Assembly (NCBI GenBank): GCA_900547305.1
Contig: URGH01000055.1
Location: 1 to 17,318 of the forward strand
DNA: 17,318 nt
DNA from: an uncultured Oscillospiraceae bacterium
GTDB taxonomy: Bacteria; Bacillota; Clostridia; Oscillospirales; Acutalibacteraceae
Direction: 5' to 3'
Positions 1 to 8,590 of the stretch are shown here, one piece after another. Positions within the stretch are counted from its first letter, which is position 1; the number at the start of each line of letters is the position of its first letter. Below the pieces are notes generated by a model. It did not search any database and had not been told where the DNA came from. It saw only the letters and a list, made by a program, of their open reading frames with translations. The position numbers and the translations under genes are program-made.

Positions 1-402
1 GGCGTCGCCTGCGTTTGCCTGCTGTTTGCGCTGATCGGCGGTCTGTTCATTACGGTACTGTCTTTCATTATGATAATGACCGTATACGGCAGATTTTTCA
101 AGCTGTATCTTTACACGGCGATTGCGCCGGTTCCTCTCTCCGCTTTTGCGGGCGAACCCTCGCAGAATGTGGGAAAGAGCTTTATCAAATCCTACGCCGC
201 TGTCTGCTTGGAAGGCGCGATTATTGTACTGGCTTGCATTGTTTTTTCCTTATTCGCTTCTGCCCCGCCCGTGGTTGACCCGAACGCCGCGGCGGTTTCT
301 ATGGTATGGAGCTATATCGGGGAGCTTGTATTTAATATGTTAGTCCTCGTGGGCGCGGTTAAAATGGCCGACCGTGTTGTGCGTGAAATGATGGGACTGT
401 AA
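1..402 (+). CDS. VirB6/TrbL-like conjugal transfer membrane protein, C-terminal part
   Basis: The reading frame is open from base 1 and ends at TAA 400-402, so only the last 133 residues are seen and the start lies upstream of the window. The visible part is hydrophobic. One membrane segment covers roughly the first 30 residues, a second lies in the stretch AAVCLEGAIIVLACIVFSLF, and a third near the C-terminus (ELVFNMLVLVGAVKM). This layout, and the position just upstream of DUF3560, PrgI and VirB4 genes, fits the VirB6/TrbL-like channel protein of Tn1549/CTn-type elements (CD1112-like family, recalled). Such proteins form the inner-membrane channel of the type IV secretion apparatus. The family call depends heavily on gene order, because no catalytic motif exists to check. 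An internal ATG at 70 is in frame but is not the true start. Confidence 0.75.
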   Translation, partial: GVACVCLLFALIGGLFITVLSFIMIMTVYGRFFKLYLYTAIAPVPLSAFAGEPSQNVGKSFIKSYAAVCLEGAIIVLACIVFSLFASAPPVVDPNAAAVSMVWSYIGELVFNMLVLVGAVKMADRVVREMMGL

Positions 403-459
403 TTGCTTTCTGCGGATATTCGCAGGAGGCTATTTTTATATGTAAAGGAGCGATATTCT

Positions 460-1302
460 ATGAACTCATACGAAGAAAAGAAACAAAGACGAATCGACTA
501 CTACAACGAGAAAGCGGAAAAGTTTGAACAGGAAAGCAGCCGCCTTGCGCACGAATCAAGCAAAATGGTTGAGGCGATCCCTATGGGACAGCCGCTTATG
601 CCCGATCACTATTCCTACAAATCGGATAAGAACTACCGTGATCGCGCTTGGGGCAAAATGGAGAAATCCGTTGAGGCAGGTCAAAAAGCGGACTACTACC
701 GTAGCAAAGCCGAGGCCGCTGAAAACAATTCCGCTATTTCCAGCGACGATCCCGAAGCTGTTACGAAACTGAAAGAAAAATTGCAGCAGCGGCAGGAACA
801 GCAAAGCTATATGAAAAAGGTCAACGCTTACTACCGCAAAAACGGTACGATGAAAGGCTTTGAGGGTATTTCCGACGAAAAAGCGGCGGAAATCGACGAG
901 GCCGTGAAAAGTGATTATTCGTGGATTAACGCCCCCTATGCGCCCTATGAGTTGTCGAACAACAATGCGGAAATTAACCGTCTGAAAAAGCGGATCGAAA
1001 GTCTGGAACGCCGGGAGGAAACCGGCTTTGTCGGCTGGCAGTTTGAGGGCGGCGAAGCTGTTGCCAACACGGAGGAAAACCGCTTGCAGCTACTTTTTGA
1101 TGAAAAGCCCAGCGAAGAACAGCGCAGCAAATTAAAAGGCTGGGGTTTCCGCTGGTCGCCGTCCAATAAGGCGTGGCAGAGGCAGTTAAACAGTAACGCC
1201 ATCTACGCCGCCGGGCAGATTGATTTTATAAAGCCCCTTGACGGCAGAACGCCCCGTGAATTGCAGCCGAAGCCCAAAGCCAAAGACGAACAGGAACGAT
1301 AA
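460..1302 (+). CDS. DUF3560-like conjugative element protein
   Basis: This 280-residue soluble, highly charged protein begins MNSYEEKKQRRIDYY. The ATG at 460 is chosen because AAAGGAG lies 9 nt upstream; an upstream in-frame TTG at 403 has no such site. The N-terminal region (about residues 1-130) is helical and rich in Glu, Lys and Ala. It carries the GQP-(about 35 residues)-KMEKSVEAGQKADYYRSKAEAAENN pattern that I recognise as typical of DUF3560 proteins on Firmicute mobile elements. A predicted coiled coil follows at about residues 165-185. The C-terminal part (about 205-260) contains a KGWGFRWSPSNKAWQR segment common in these proteins. The biochemical role is unknown; a role in transfer or in handling DNA is only suggested by its place in the operon. 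No membrane segment or signal peptide is seen. Confidence 0.75.
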   Translation: MNSYEEKKQRRIDYYNEKAEKFEQESSRLAHESSKMVEAIPMGQPLMPDHYSYKSDKNYRDRAWGKMEKSVEAGQKADYYRSKAEAAENNSAISSDDPEAVTKLKEKLQQRQEQQSYMKKVNAYYRKNGTMKGFEGISDEKAAEIDEAVKSDYSWINAPYAPYELSNNNAEINRLKKRIESLERREETGFVGWQFEGGEAVANTEENRLQLLFDEKPSEEQRSKLKGWGFRWSPSNKAWQRQLNSNAIYAAGQIDFIKPLDGRTPRELQPKPKAKDEQER

Positions 1303-1314
1303 GGAGGCGATATT

Positions 1315-1662
1315 TTGGAAGTTAAGATCAACCGTGAAATCCGAAACTATACGGAATCCATGTTTTTCGGACTGTCTATGCGGCAGTTCATTTTTTCTTT
1401 GCTGGCGGTCGTTGTTGCCGTGGGACTGTATTTTCTCTTAAAGCCGTATGTCGGGACGGAAACGGTGTCGTGGATGTGTGTTCTCGGCGCCGCGCCCTTT
1501 GCGGCTATGGGATTTATCACCTACCACGGCATGACCGCAGAGAAATTCATCTGGGCGTGGATTCGCTCGGAGTTTTTAGAGCCGAAAGAGATTCGTTTTG
1601 AATCCTCGAATTTCTACTATGAAGCGCTCAAAGACAAAATTGATACAGGAGGTAAAGCATGA
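1315..1662 (+). CDS. PrgI-family conjugative transfer membrane protein
   Basis: This 115-residue protein starts at TTG 1315, 7 nt after AAGGAGG, which itself overlaps the stop of the previous gene. It has the short N-terminal stretch EVKINREIRNYTESMFFGLS, then two adjacent membrane helices (about residues 23-43 and 50-70), then a cytoplasmic tail with WAWIRSEFL. This is the usual form of PrgI/VirB3-like proteins, small inner-membrane partners of the VirB4 ATPase in Gram-positive type IV secretion. The stop overlaps the VirB4 start (ATGA at 1659-1662), so the two are translationally coupled, which supports the role. The TTG start probably keeps expression modest. Confidence 0.85.
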   Translation: MEVKINREIRNYTESMFFGLSMRQFIFSLLAVVVAVGLYFLLKPYVGTETVSWMCVLGAAPFAAMGFITYHGMTAEKFIWAWIRSEFLEPKEIRFESSNFYYEALKDKIDTGGKA

Positions 1663-4004
1663 TTAAGACCTTAAAAAACCTGCTGAAACAGGACAAGGAG
1701 CGATATTCCGTCCCACGCAAGGTGCAGGATGTTATCCCCATTCAGCGTATCTGGAAAGACGGTATCTTTCAGGTGAGCAGCCGCTTTTCCAAGACCTATA
1801 AATTCACCGATATAAACTACCTTGTGGCGAGCCGTGAGGACAAGGAATCTATGTTTCTTGCCTACTCTGAACTGCTCAACAGTCTGGATTCCGGGGCGAC
1901 TACGAAAATTACAATCAATAACCGTAGGCTGAACAAGGCAAATTTCGAGCAGTCTATTTTAATGCCTATGCGGGGCGATTCCCGCGATGTGTACCGCAGG
2001 GAATACAATCAAATGCTGCTTGACAAGGTCACGGGCGCAAACGGCATTATGCAGGAGAAATATATTACGATCTCCGTTGCCAAAAAAGATATTGAGGAAG
2101 CCCGCACTTACTTTTCCCGTGTTGGCGCTGATCTGATCTCCCACTTTGCCGCCCTCGGCTCAAAATGCAGCGAACTGGACGCCGGGGAAAAGCTGCGCGT
2201 CCTCCACGACTTCTACCGTCAGGGAGAGGAAGCGGCGTTTCATTTCGACCCGCAGGATATGATGAAAAAGGGGCACGATTTCAAAGATTATATCTGCCCC
2301 GATTCCATTGAAAAGAATAGCGATTATCTGAAGCTCGGCGAGAAATATTGCCGGGTTCTTTTTCTGAAAGACTACGCCAGCTATATCAAGGACAGCATGG
2401 TAACGGAGCTCACCGACTTTAACCGCAATATGATGCTGTCGATTGATGTTGTCCCCGTTCCCACCGACGAGGCGGTGCGGGAGGTGGAAAACCGTCTGCT
2501 CGGCGTTGACACGAACATCACCAACTGGCAGCGCAGGCAGAACGCCAACAATAATTTTTCTGCGGTCGTGCCTTATGATATGGAATTGCAAAGAAAAGAA
2601 ACAAAGGAATTTTTGGACGACCTGACAACGAGGGATCAGCGCATGATGTTTGCGGTGATTACGATGGTAATTACCGCAGACGATAAGAAACAGCTTGACA
2701 GCGACACCGAAACGGTGCTGTCCGTTGCAAGAAAGCATATGTGCCAGCTTGCCGTTTTGAAGTTCCAGCAGTTCGACGGCTTGAATACGGTTCTCCCTAT
2801 CGGTACAAGAAAAATCAATGCGTTTCGTACTCTCACTACCGAAAGCCTTGCGGTGTTTATGCCGTTCAAGGTACAGGAGGTGCAGGACAAGGGCGGTATT
2901 TATTTCGGAGAAAACGCCATCTCTCACAATCTCATTATGTGCAACAAAGCAAATCTTCTCAATCAGTCTGCTTTCCTGCTGGGCGTTCCCGGTTCGGGCA
3001 AATCCTTTTCCGCAAAAGAGCTTATCGCTTTTCTGATTCTCAACACCGAGGACGATGTGCTGATCTGCGACCCTGAAAACGAGTTCGGCGCACTGGCGGC
3101 GGCTTTGGGCGAGGAAACGGCAACCGTTATTCATATGGCGGCAGGCGGCAAGGATCGCTTGAACGCAATGTATATGGTAGACGGCTACGGCGAGAACAAT
3201 CCCATTGTGGAGAAATCGCAGTTTATCATGTCCCTTGTAGAGCAGATTGATAAAACAGGCGTTGGCCCGCAGCAGAAATCCATTATCGACCGCTGCACCG
3301 CCCTTGTGTATCAGGAGGCCGAGGCAAACGGCACGACCGCTACTCTCTGCAACCTGCGAAACAAACTGTTGGAACAGCCCGAAGAAAAAGCAAAGGAAAT
3401 CGCCCTGTCGCTGGAACTGTTCACCACGGGTTCGCTGGATATTTTCGGACATGAAAGTACCGTCGATCTCGACAACCGCATTGTTGTCTTTGATATTCAC
3501 AGCTTGGGTGCGCAGTTAAAGCCCACGGGACTTTTGGTTATTACCGATACCATTCTGAATCGCGTTACCATCAACTGGAAAAAGGGCAAGCGCACCCATA
3601 TTTTTATCGACGAATTTCATGTGGTCTTTGAGAACGAGCAAAGCGGTATTTTCTTTAACTCCGCATGGAGGCAGTTCAGAAAGAGAAACGGTTATCCCAC
3701 GGCCATTACGCAGAATGTGGAATATCTGCTCGATTCCGTACAGGCGAGCACCATGCTTTCCAACTCGGAATTTGTGGTTATGCTCAATCAGGCGTATTCC
3801 GACCGTGCCAAGCTCTCGAAGCTGCTCAATATCTCCGACGAGCAGATGAGCTATGTTACCAATGCCGACGCAGGCTGCGGACTTATCAAATACGGCTCGG
3901 CGCTTGTACCCTTTATCAACCGCTTTCCAAGAGATACAAAATTATATCAGCTTATGACGACGAAACCCGGCGAGGGTGTTTTCGGCGGGAACACATCAAA
4001 CTGA
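1659..4004 (+). CDS. VirB4/TraE-type conjugal transfer ATPase
   Basis: This 781-residue protein is the energy-providing ATPase of the mating channel. Walker A is GVPGSGKS (residues 442-449), followed by a conserved DPENEFG segment shortly after. Walker B is IFIDEFH (about 648-654), and TQNVEYLL lies near the C-terminus, as in VirB4/HerA-type ATPases. The N-terminal half (about 1-420) is the less conserved domain that contacts PrgI/VirB3 and the membrane. Length and motif order match the CD1110-like VirB4 family on Tn1549-type elements (recalled). The gene starts inside the stop of the PrgI gene, and the sortase gene follows 17 nt after its stop. No frameshift or missing motif was seen, so the protein looks functional. 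Confidence 0.93.
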   Translation: MIKTLKNLLKQDKERYSVPRKVQDVIPIQRIWKDGIFQVSSRFSKTYKFTDINYLVASREDKESMFLAYSELLNSLDSGATTKITINNRRLNKANFEQSILMPMRGDSRDVYRREYNQMLLDKVTGANGIMQEKYITISVAKKDIEEARTYFSRVGADLISHFAALGSKCSELDAGEKLRVLHDFYRQGEEAAFHFDPQDMMKKGHDFKDYICPDSIEKNSDYLKLGEKYCRVLFLKDYASYIKDSMVTELTDFNRNMMLSIDVVPVPTDEAVREVENRLLGVDTNITNWQRRQNANNNFSAVVPYDMELQRKETKEFLDDLTTRDQRMMFAVITMVITADDKKQLDSDTETVLSVARKHMCQLAVLKFQQFDGLNTVLPIGTRKINAFRTLTTESLAVFMPFKVQEVQDKGGIYFGENAISHNLIMCNKANLLNQSAFLLGVPGSGKSFSAKELIAFLILNTEDDVLICDPENEFGALAAALGEETATVIHMAAGGKDRLNAMYMVDGYGENNPIVEKSQFIMSLVEQIDKTGVGPQQKSIIDRCTALVYQEAEANGTTATLCNLRNKLLEQPEEKAKEIALSLELFTTGSLDIFGHESTVDLDNRIVVFDIHSLGAQLKPTGLLVITDTILNRVTINWKKGKRTHIFIDEFHVVFENEQSGIFFNSAWRQFRKRNGYPTAITQNVEYLLDSVQASTMLSNSEFVVMLNQAYSDRAKLSKLLNISDEQMSYVTNADAGCGLIKYGSALVPFINRFPRDTKLYQLMTTKPGEGVFGGNTSN

Positions 4005-4021
4005 CAGGAGGACAATCGAAT

Positions 4022-4822
4022 ATGAAAAGCAAATATCTGATGATCGGGGCGGCATTTTTTTCCGCCCTTTTCCTTTTCTCCGGCGTTATGCTCTGGCGGC
4101 AGTATGCAGACGAAAAGCAGAGCGCCGAAGCCTTTGACAAGATCGCCGCGCTTGTGGAGGCCGAAACGCCGTCCGCCGACGAGCCGCAGGAATCTGAACC
4201 TCCGCAGCCTGAACAAACCGCTTTTGAAAAGTACGCTGTGGTGTATGAACAGAACAGCGATTTTGTGGGCTGGATTTCGATAGAGAGGACAAACATCGAC
4301 TATCCCGTTATGCAGACGATTGACAACCCGAACTACTACCTGAAACACAGCTTTGAAAAGCAGTACAGTGATTACGGCGTGCCCTATGTGCAGGAAAACT
4401 GCGACCTCGGTTTATCCGACAACTGCGTAATTTACGGCCATCACATGAATAACGGCAGTATGTTTGCCGATCTCTGCAAGTACACGGACGAGGATTTTTA
4501 CAGAGAACACAAAACAATCCGTTTTGATACGCTGTCCGGCTTTGGCGAATATGAGGTTATCGTAGCTTTCAAAACCGTCGCCTATTCTGAACAAGGTTTT
4601 AAGTATTACCACTTTGTCAATGCGGGTAGCGCGGGGGATTTCAACACCTATATCGCCAAATGCAAGGAGCTTGCTTTATACGATACGGGCGTTTCTGCCG
4701 AATACGGCGATAAGCTGATTACGCTTTCCACCTGCGAATACAGCCGTCAAAACGGCAGAATGGTCGTTGTTGCAAAACAGGTTATTCCTCCCGCCGTGGA
4801 GGTGGACGGCGATGAAACCTAA
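4022..4822 (+). CDS. class B sortase of the conjugative element
   Basis: This 266-residue cysteine transpeptidase starts at ATG 4022, 9 nt after AGGAGG; an upstream in-frame extension to 3665 lies inside the VirB4 gene and is rejected. One N-terminal membrane helix (about residues 5-25) acts as signal anchor, followed by an acidic, proline-rich linker (about 45-70) and the sortase domain. The catalytic residues are visible: His140 in YGHHMNNGSMF, Cys238 in LSTCEY and Arg246 in QNGRMVVVAK. Class B is indicated by the SDNCVIYGHHM region. Sortases of this kind are common within Tn1549-type transfer operons and probably anchor an element-encoded surface protein, but no LPxTG-like substrate is encoded in this window. 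The stop overlaps the next gene by 11 nt. Confidence 0.92.
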   Translation: MKSKYLMIGAAFFSALFLFSGVMLWRQYADEKQSAEAFDKIAALVEAETPSADEPQESEPPQPEQTAFEKYAVVYEQNSDFVGWISIERTNIDYPVMQTIDNPNYYLKHSFEKQYSDYGVPYVQENCDLGLSDNCVIYGHHMNNGSMFADLCKYTDEDFYREHKTIRFDTLSGFGEYEVIVAFKTVAYSEQGFKYYHFVNAGSAGDFNTYIAKCKELALYDTGVSAEYGDKLITLSTCEYSRQNGRMVVVAKQVIPPAVEVDGDET

Positions 4823-5636
4823 AAAATATGTTGTTTCGCTTTCTGGCGGCAAGGATTCGACGGCTATGCTTTTGCGGCTATTGGAAGAACAGCGCCCGGT
4901 TGATCTGATTATCTTCTGTGATACCGGGCTTGAATTCCCGCAGATGTATGAACACCTGAACCGTTTGGAGGCATATATCGGCAGACCGATTATCCGTCTG
5001 AAAGCAGAACACGATTTTGAATACTACTTTTACGATTACACCCCAAAAAGAAAAAATCCTGCTCTTTCAAAATACCGGGGAATGAGTTGGGCAGGCCCCC
5101 GCAACCGCTGGTGTACGGGTATTCTCAAAACCCGTGTCATTGACGCTTATCTCCGTGATCTGAAAGAACAGTATGAAATTATGGAGTATGTGGGTATTGC
5201 CGCAGACGAAACCCAACGCATAAAAACTGCCTGCTATCCTCTTGTGGAATGGGGTATGTCCGAAAAGGATTGCCTTGATTATTGCTATGCAAGAGGTTTT
5301 GATTGGGGCGGTTTATATCGTATTTTCAGCCGTGTTTTCTGTTGGTGCTGTCCGCTCCAAAGTTTAGAAGAACTGCGGAAGCTGTATCGGAATTTCCCGG
5401 ATTTATGGCGGCAGCTTGAAGAATGGGACAAAACCACTTGTAGGACTTTTATCAAAAATTATTCTGTCTGTCAGCTTGCCGCCCGGTTTGACTTTGAGGC
5501 TGAATGGCAGGTCGCAGGCGGCAATATCAGAAGCAGAGCGTTTCACGCTGCTTTACGGAAAGAATTATCCCGGCTCGGATCGGAGGTGACGCTATGCCGG
5601 ACATCAAAACAAAGAATGTTGTCAAAGGAACAGTAA
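4812..5636 (+). CDS. PAPS-reductase-like PP-loop protein
   Basis: This 274-residue protein starts at ATG 4812, 9 nt after GGAGG and inside the end of the sortase gene; an in-frame ATG at 4767 lacks a site. The N-terminus has the PP-loop SGGKDS (residues 10-15) that binds ATP in the PAPS reductase/adenine nucleotide alpha hydrolase fold, followed by FCDTGLEFP and RNRWCTGILK, typical of this superfamily. A Cys-rich FCWCCPLQS segment in the second half could bind a metal or Fe-S cluster. Classical sulfate assimilation is unlikely: no cys genes are nearby and the gene lies within the transfer operon. Related PP-loop enzymes include DndC of DNA phosphorothioation, tRNA thiolases and nucleotide-loop hydrolases. 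The true substrate is unknown. It overlaps the CHAP gene by 43 nt, so the three genes are tightly coupled. Confidence 0.82.
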   Translation: MKPKKYVVSLSGGKDSTAMLLRLLEEQRPVDLIIFCDTGLEFPQMYEHLNRLEAYIGRPIIRLKAEHDFEYYFYDYTPKRKNPALSKYRGMSWAGPRNRWCTGILKTRVIDAYLRDLKEQYEIMEYVGIAADETQRIKTACYPLVEWGMSEKDCLDYCYARGFDWGGLYRIFSRVFCWCCPLQSLEELRKLYRNFPDLWRQLEEWDKTTCRTFIKNYSVCQLAARFDFEAEWQVAGGNIRSRAFHAALRKELSRLGSEVTLCRTSKQRMLSKEQ

Positions 5637-7276
5637 AAACGATTGATAAATCGGCGGTTGCCGCAGAGCGGATGAAAGATGCCTATATCCGCACAAAGGA
5701 CAAAGCGGAGCACGGCGTTTATTCTGCAGAGGGTTCAGCCGAAGAATATGCCGCAGACCGTATTTCCGGCTGTGCTGATACCGTCACCCGTGAGGCTGTT
5801 CGGCAGTTTGACAAACAAGGCCGCCGTGGGGTTCAATCTACCAAAAACAATATCTCCAAAGCAAAAGAGCATTTTCGGCAGCGGCAGGCTCAAAAATCCA
5901 TTAAGACGCTGGAGCGTGGCGAAAAAACGATCAAGCAGACGGCAAAATCCACGGGTAAATCTACAATTAAAACGGCAAAGGGTTCAGTTAAGACCGCACA
6001 GAAAACGGTTAAGACTGCCGAACAGACCGCCCGAACTGCGATTAAAACGAGTGAACAGGCAGCGAAAGTCGCTCAAAAAACCGCACAGGCTTCGGCTAAA
6101 GCGGCAAGGACGGCAGCACTGGCGGCGAAAGCCACCGCCAAAGCGACCGTTGCCACGATAAAGGCGGCAGCCAAAGCCACGGTTGCGGCGGTCAAGGCGA
6201 TTATAGCCGGAACAAAGGCCTTGATTTCCGCTATCGCCGCCGGCGGTTGGGTTGCCGTTGTGATTATCATTGTGGTATGCCTGATTGCTTTGATTGTCGG
6301 CTCGTGTTTCGGTATCTTTTTTTCGGGCGAGGATTCGGGAAGCAGTATGACAATGCAAAGCGTGGTACAGGAAATCAACACCGATTACCAAACGCAGCTT
6401 GACACCACCAAAACGAATATCTCCTATGATGTTTTGGAAATGTCCGGCTCCCGTGCCGTCTGGCCGGAGGTTTTGGCTGTTTATGCGGTTAAGACTACTA
6501 CCGATCCGAATAATCCGCAGGATGTCGCCACTATGGACGCTTCAAAAAAAGCGATTCTAAAAGATATATTTTGGCAGATGAATACCATATCCTCACGAAC
6601 CGAAACAAAGACCGAGGAAATTATCACCGAAACGGATGACGGTCACGGCAATATTGTTGAAACGAAAACGACGGTCACACGGACTTATCTGTATATATCG
6701 GTGGCTCATAAGACCGCCGGAGAAATGGCAGATAAATTCGGATTCAATGCAGATCAGCGCAAGCAGCTTGCGGAACTTCTTGCCGAAGAAAACCGCAGTA
6801 TGTGGAGCGCGGTTCTTTATGGCATTTACACCGAGGACGGACAAATTGTTTCCGTTGCTCTCTCGCAGATTGGCAATGTGGGCGGTCAGCCGTATTGGAG
6901 TTGGTATGGCTTTGACAGCCGTGTGGAATGGTGCGCCTGTTTTGTTTCGTGGGCGGCGAATGAGTGCGGGTATATTGATAGTGGTATTATCCCGGAATTT
7001 GCAGGCTGCACAAACGGCGTGCAATGGTTTAAGGATAGAGGTCAATGGATTGACAACAGCGCCACGCCGTCGCCGGGTATGATTATCTTTTTCGATTGGA
7101 ACAACAAGGGTTCGTCCGGTCCGCAGGACGGGCTATCCGACCATGTAGGAATTGTCGAACGAGTTGAGGACGGAATTATTTATACCATAGAGGGCAATTC
7201 CGGGGATTCCTGCCGGGAAAATCATTATGCCGTAGGGCATTATGAATTCCTCGGTTACGGAGTGCCTGCGTATTAA
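5594..7276 (+). CDS. membrane-anchored CHAP-domain hydrolase of the transfer operon
   Basis: This 560-residue protein starts at ATG 5594, 5 nt after GGAGGTG; the open frame upstream to 5504 lies in the previous gene. Residues 1-210 are strongly basic and built of Lys/Thr/Ala-rich, KTA-like repeats that form a long cytoplasmic helix. One membrane segment (about 218-242, GGWVAVVIIIVVCLIALIVG) follows. The outside part ends in a CHAP cysteine peptidase/amidase domain (about 430-560), with the catalytic Cys447 in EWCACFVSW, His517 in LSDHVGIVE and the EGNSG motif after it. This matches the CD1108-like family of CTn elements (recalled). Its likely job is to open peptidoglycan locally for the mating channel. 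Part of the middle region (243-420) has no recognised domain. It is the last transfer gene here. Confidence 0.9.
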   Translation: MPDIKTKNVVKGTVKTIDKSAVAAERMKDAYIRTKDKAEHGVYSAEGSAEEYAADRISGCADTVTREAVRQFDKQGRRGVQSTKNNISKAKEHFRQRQAQKSIKTLERGEKTIKQTAKSTGKSTIKTAKGSVKTAQKTVKTAEQTARTAIKTSEQAAKVAQKTAQASAKAARTAALAAKATAKATVATIKAAAKATVAAVKAIIAGTKALISAIAAGGWVAVVIIIVVCLIALIVGSCFGIFFSGEDSGSSMTMQSVVQEINTDYQTQLDTTKTNISYDVLEMSGSRAVWPEVLAVYAVKTTTDPNNPQDVATMDASKKAILKDIFWQMNTISSRTETKTEEIITETDDGHGNIVETKTTVTRTYLYISVAHKTAGEMADKFGFNADQRKQLAELLAEENRSMWSAVLYGIYTEDGQIVSVALSQIGNVGGQPYWSWYGFDSRVEWCACFVSWAANECGYIDSGIIPEFAGCTNGVQWFKDRGQWIDNSATPSPGMIIFFDWNNKGSSGPQDGLSDHVGIVERVEDGIIYTIEGNSGDSCRENHYAVGHYEFLGYGVPAY

Positions 7277-7281
7277 AAAAT

Positions 7282-7305
7282 CAACCGCCTTTTTTGGGGC
7301 GGTTG
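7282..7305 (-). terminator. hairpin, intrinsic terminator in minus direction
   Basis: A perfect 8-bp stem (CAACCGCC at 7282-7289 with its complement at 7298-7305) encloses an 8-nt loop directly after the CHAP stop codon. A run of six A lies just left of it (7275-7280), so a canonical U-tract exists only for leftward transcripts. For the rightward transfer operon it is a hairpin without a U-run and may act only as a 3' end stabiliser or partial terminator. Confidence 0.5.
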
Positions 7306-7443
7306 GTACATAATTATCAGGAAACAAAACGCAGACTATATTTCTTAACTTTTATGTGTTAAAATATACGATACGGCAGTAAAGGAACGCTATTGAGGAA
7401 TTAAAAACAGTGAAAAAATAAATTTTCAATCTACTATCTAAAA

Positions 7444-7474
7444 TGCATCCGAAATTCTTTTTTTCGTGTTATAG
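7444..7474 (+). promoter_or_regulatory. candidate ECF-sigma promoter of the sigma/anti-sigma operon
   Basis: TGCATCCGA (7444-7452) and GTGTT (7466-7470) are separated by exactly 13 nt. The same two blocks with identical spacing occur before the lipoprotein gene at 8629-8655. The 5' block would be the -35 and the GTGTTATAG block the -10. The start codon of the sigma gene lies 41 nt downstream. Autoregulation of an ECF factor is the usual pattern. Confidence 0.65.
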
Positions 7475-7510
7475 ATTATTGAGAGAGTGTCTTATAATTT
7501 AGGAGGTCGT

Positions 7511-8029
7511 ATGAGTAAAGAAATTGAAAAAATGACCGCCATTTATGAAAAGCATAAAAACACAATGTATGCAGTCGCATTGAAAATATTAAAAAATCCG
7601 CAGGACGCAGAGGACGCAGTACATAATACAATCCCCCCGATTATGCGAAATTTAGATGCGATAAAAGATGTTGACAGCAAAGATTGTATATATTATGTGA
7701 CAATGGCGGTAAAACATATGTCGTTTAATATGATACGGGACAGACATATTCAAACGGTCTCCTTGTCAGACATTGAGTATGAATTTGCAAGTGATGAAAG
7801 CATTGCTGAAAGTGTTATTATAGACGAAAGCTGTAAAATCATCTATCAGAATATAAAAAGTATGCCTGCCGAATATCGGGATGTGCTAATCCTCCATTTG
7901 TATTACGAATTATCCACATCGCAGATTTCGGATTTTCTGAACAGAAAGCACGGCACCGTAAAATCACAACTCACTCGTGGAAAAAAGCTGCTGAAAGCTC
8001 GATTAAAGGAGGATGGATATGAACGATAA
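7511..8029 (+). CDS. ECF-type RNA polymerase sigma factor
   Basis: This 172-residue protein starts at ATG 7511 behind AGGAGG (7501-7506); an in-frame GTG at 7487 precedes that site and is rejected. Region 2 covers about residues 8-85, with the typical ILKNPQDAEDAVHNT stretch. Region 4 covers about 115-165, with a helix-turn-helix in ELSTSQISDFLNRKHGTVKSQLTRGKKLLK. There is no region 1.1 or 3, as expected for an extracytoplasmic-function sigma factor. Its stop overlaps the start of a single-pass membrane protein by 11 nt, the usual sigma/anti-sigma arrangement. Shared upstream motifs suggest that it drives its own operon and the downstream lipoprotein-ABC operon. Codon use is more AT-rich than in the transfer genes, which fits separately acquired cargo. 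Confidence 0.88.
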   Translation: MSKEIEKMTAIYEKHKNTMYAVALKILKNPQDAEDAVHNTIPPIMRNLDAIKDVDSKDCIYYVTMAVKHMSFNMIRDRHIQTVSLSDIEYEFASDESIAESVIIDESCKIIYQNIKSMPAEYRDVLILHLYYELSTSQISDFLNRKHGTVKSQLTRGKKLLKARLKEDGYER

Positions 8030-8570
8030 AAAAATCAAAGAAGCAATGAAACAGTATATCGAAACACAGGCTGATAATATTTCGTCTGAATCAGAAGAAA
8101 AGCACGACCTTACTTCTCTTGACGAAAAGGTTTATGCAACGCTCGGCACAAATCAAAATAAACACAAAACGGCTGCTGTATGGTCTTTTAGAAAGATAAG
8201 CGCGTTAGCTGCCACTTTTGTTTTGATTATCAGTTTAAGCATTACTGCTGTATTTGTTCTCAATAAAGAACCGGAACATATAGTTCAAGAAGTGATTTAT
8301 TCAATCACTATTTCATACGAAAATGAGCAATACGGTTATTTTTCAAATCGCTTGGTTATTGACAAATACGGACTTAACAATATTTCGGACTTAAAACAGA
8401 ACCCGGATTTATTTACGGGAATTTTAACCGAAACGGACATTATACAGACAGATAGCGTGATCGACAAAGACAGTATCATCGGAGCCAAGATATATCCATA
8501 TAGTGACGAGGTTATCATTTTGCAGGGCGATGGGCAATTTTACTATTTTGAAAAAATAGTAACTGATTAA
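8019..8570 (+). CDS. putative membrane anti-sigma factor
   Basis: This 183-residue protein starts at ATG 8019, 6 nt after AAAGGAGG; the ATG at 8013 abuts that site and is unlikely. Residues 1-55 are hydrophilic and presumably cytoplasmic, one membrane helix spans about 59-82 (ISALAATFVLIISLSITAVFVL), and about 100 residues lie outside. No zinc-binding HxxxCxxC motif is visible. The anti-sigma role is inferred from topology and from the 11-nt overlap with the ECF sigma gene, not from sequence similarity I can name. It would hold the sigma factor at the membrane until an envelope signal is sensed by the outer domain. A strong terminator follows the stop. Confidence 0.62.
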   Translation: MNDKKIKEAMKQYIETQADNISSESEEKHDLTSLDEKVYATLGTNQNKHKTAAVWSFRKISALAATFVLIISLSITAVFVLNKEPEHIVQEVIYSITISYENEQYGYFSNRLVIDKYGLNNISDLKQNPDLFTGILTETDIIQTDSVIDKDSIIGAKIYPYSDEVIILQGDGQFYYFEKIVTD

Positions 8571-8590
8571 CAATATGAAATCAGCACCGC

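Noticed and set aside
2160..3500. 446-codon open frame on the minus strand
   Set aside because: It lies wholly inside the VirB4 gene on the opposite strand and shows no domain; it is a shadow of the codon bias of that gene.
4812..5636. Complete Dnd phosphorothioation or sulfate assimilation system
   Set aside because: Only the PP-loop protein is present; no DndD/E, CysK or sulfurtransferase gene is nearby.
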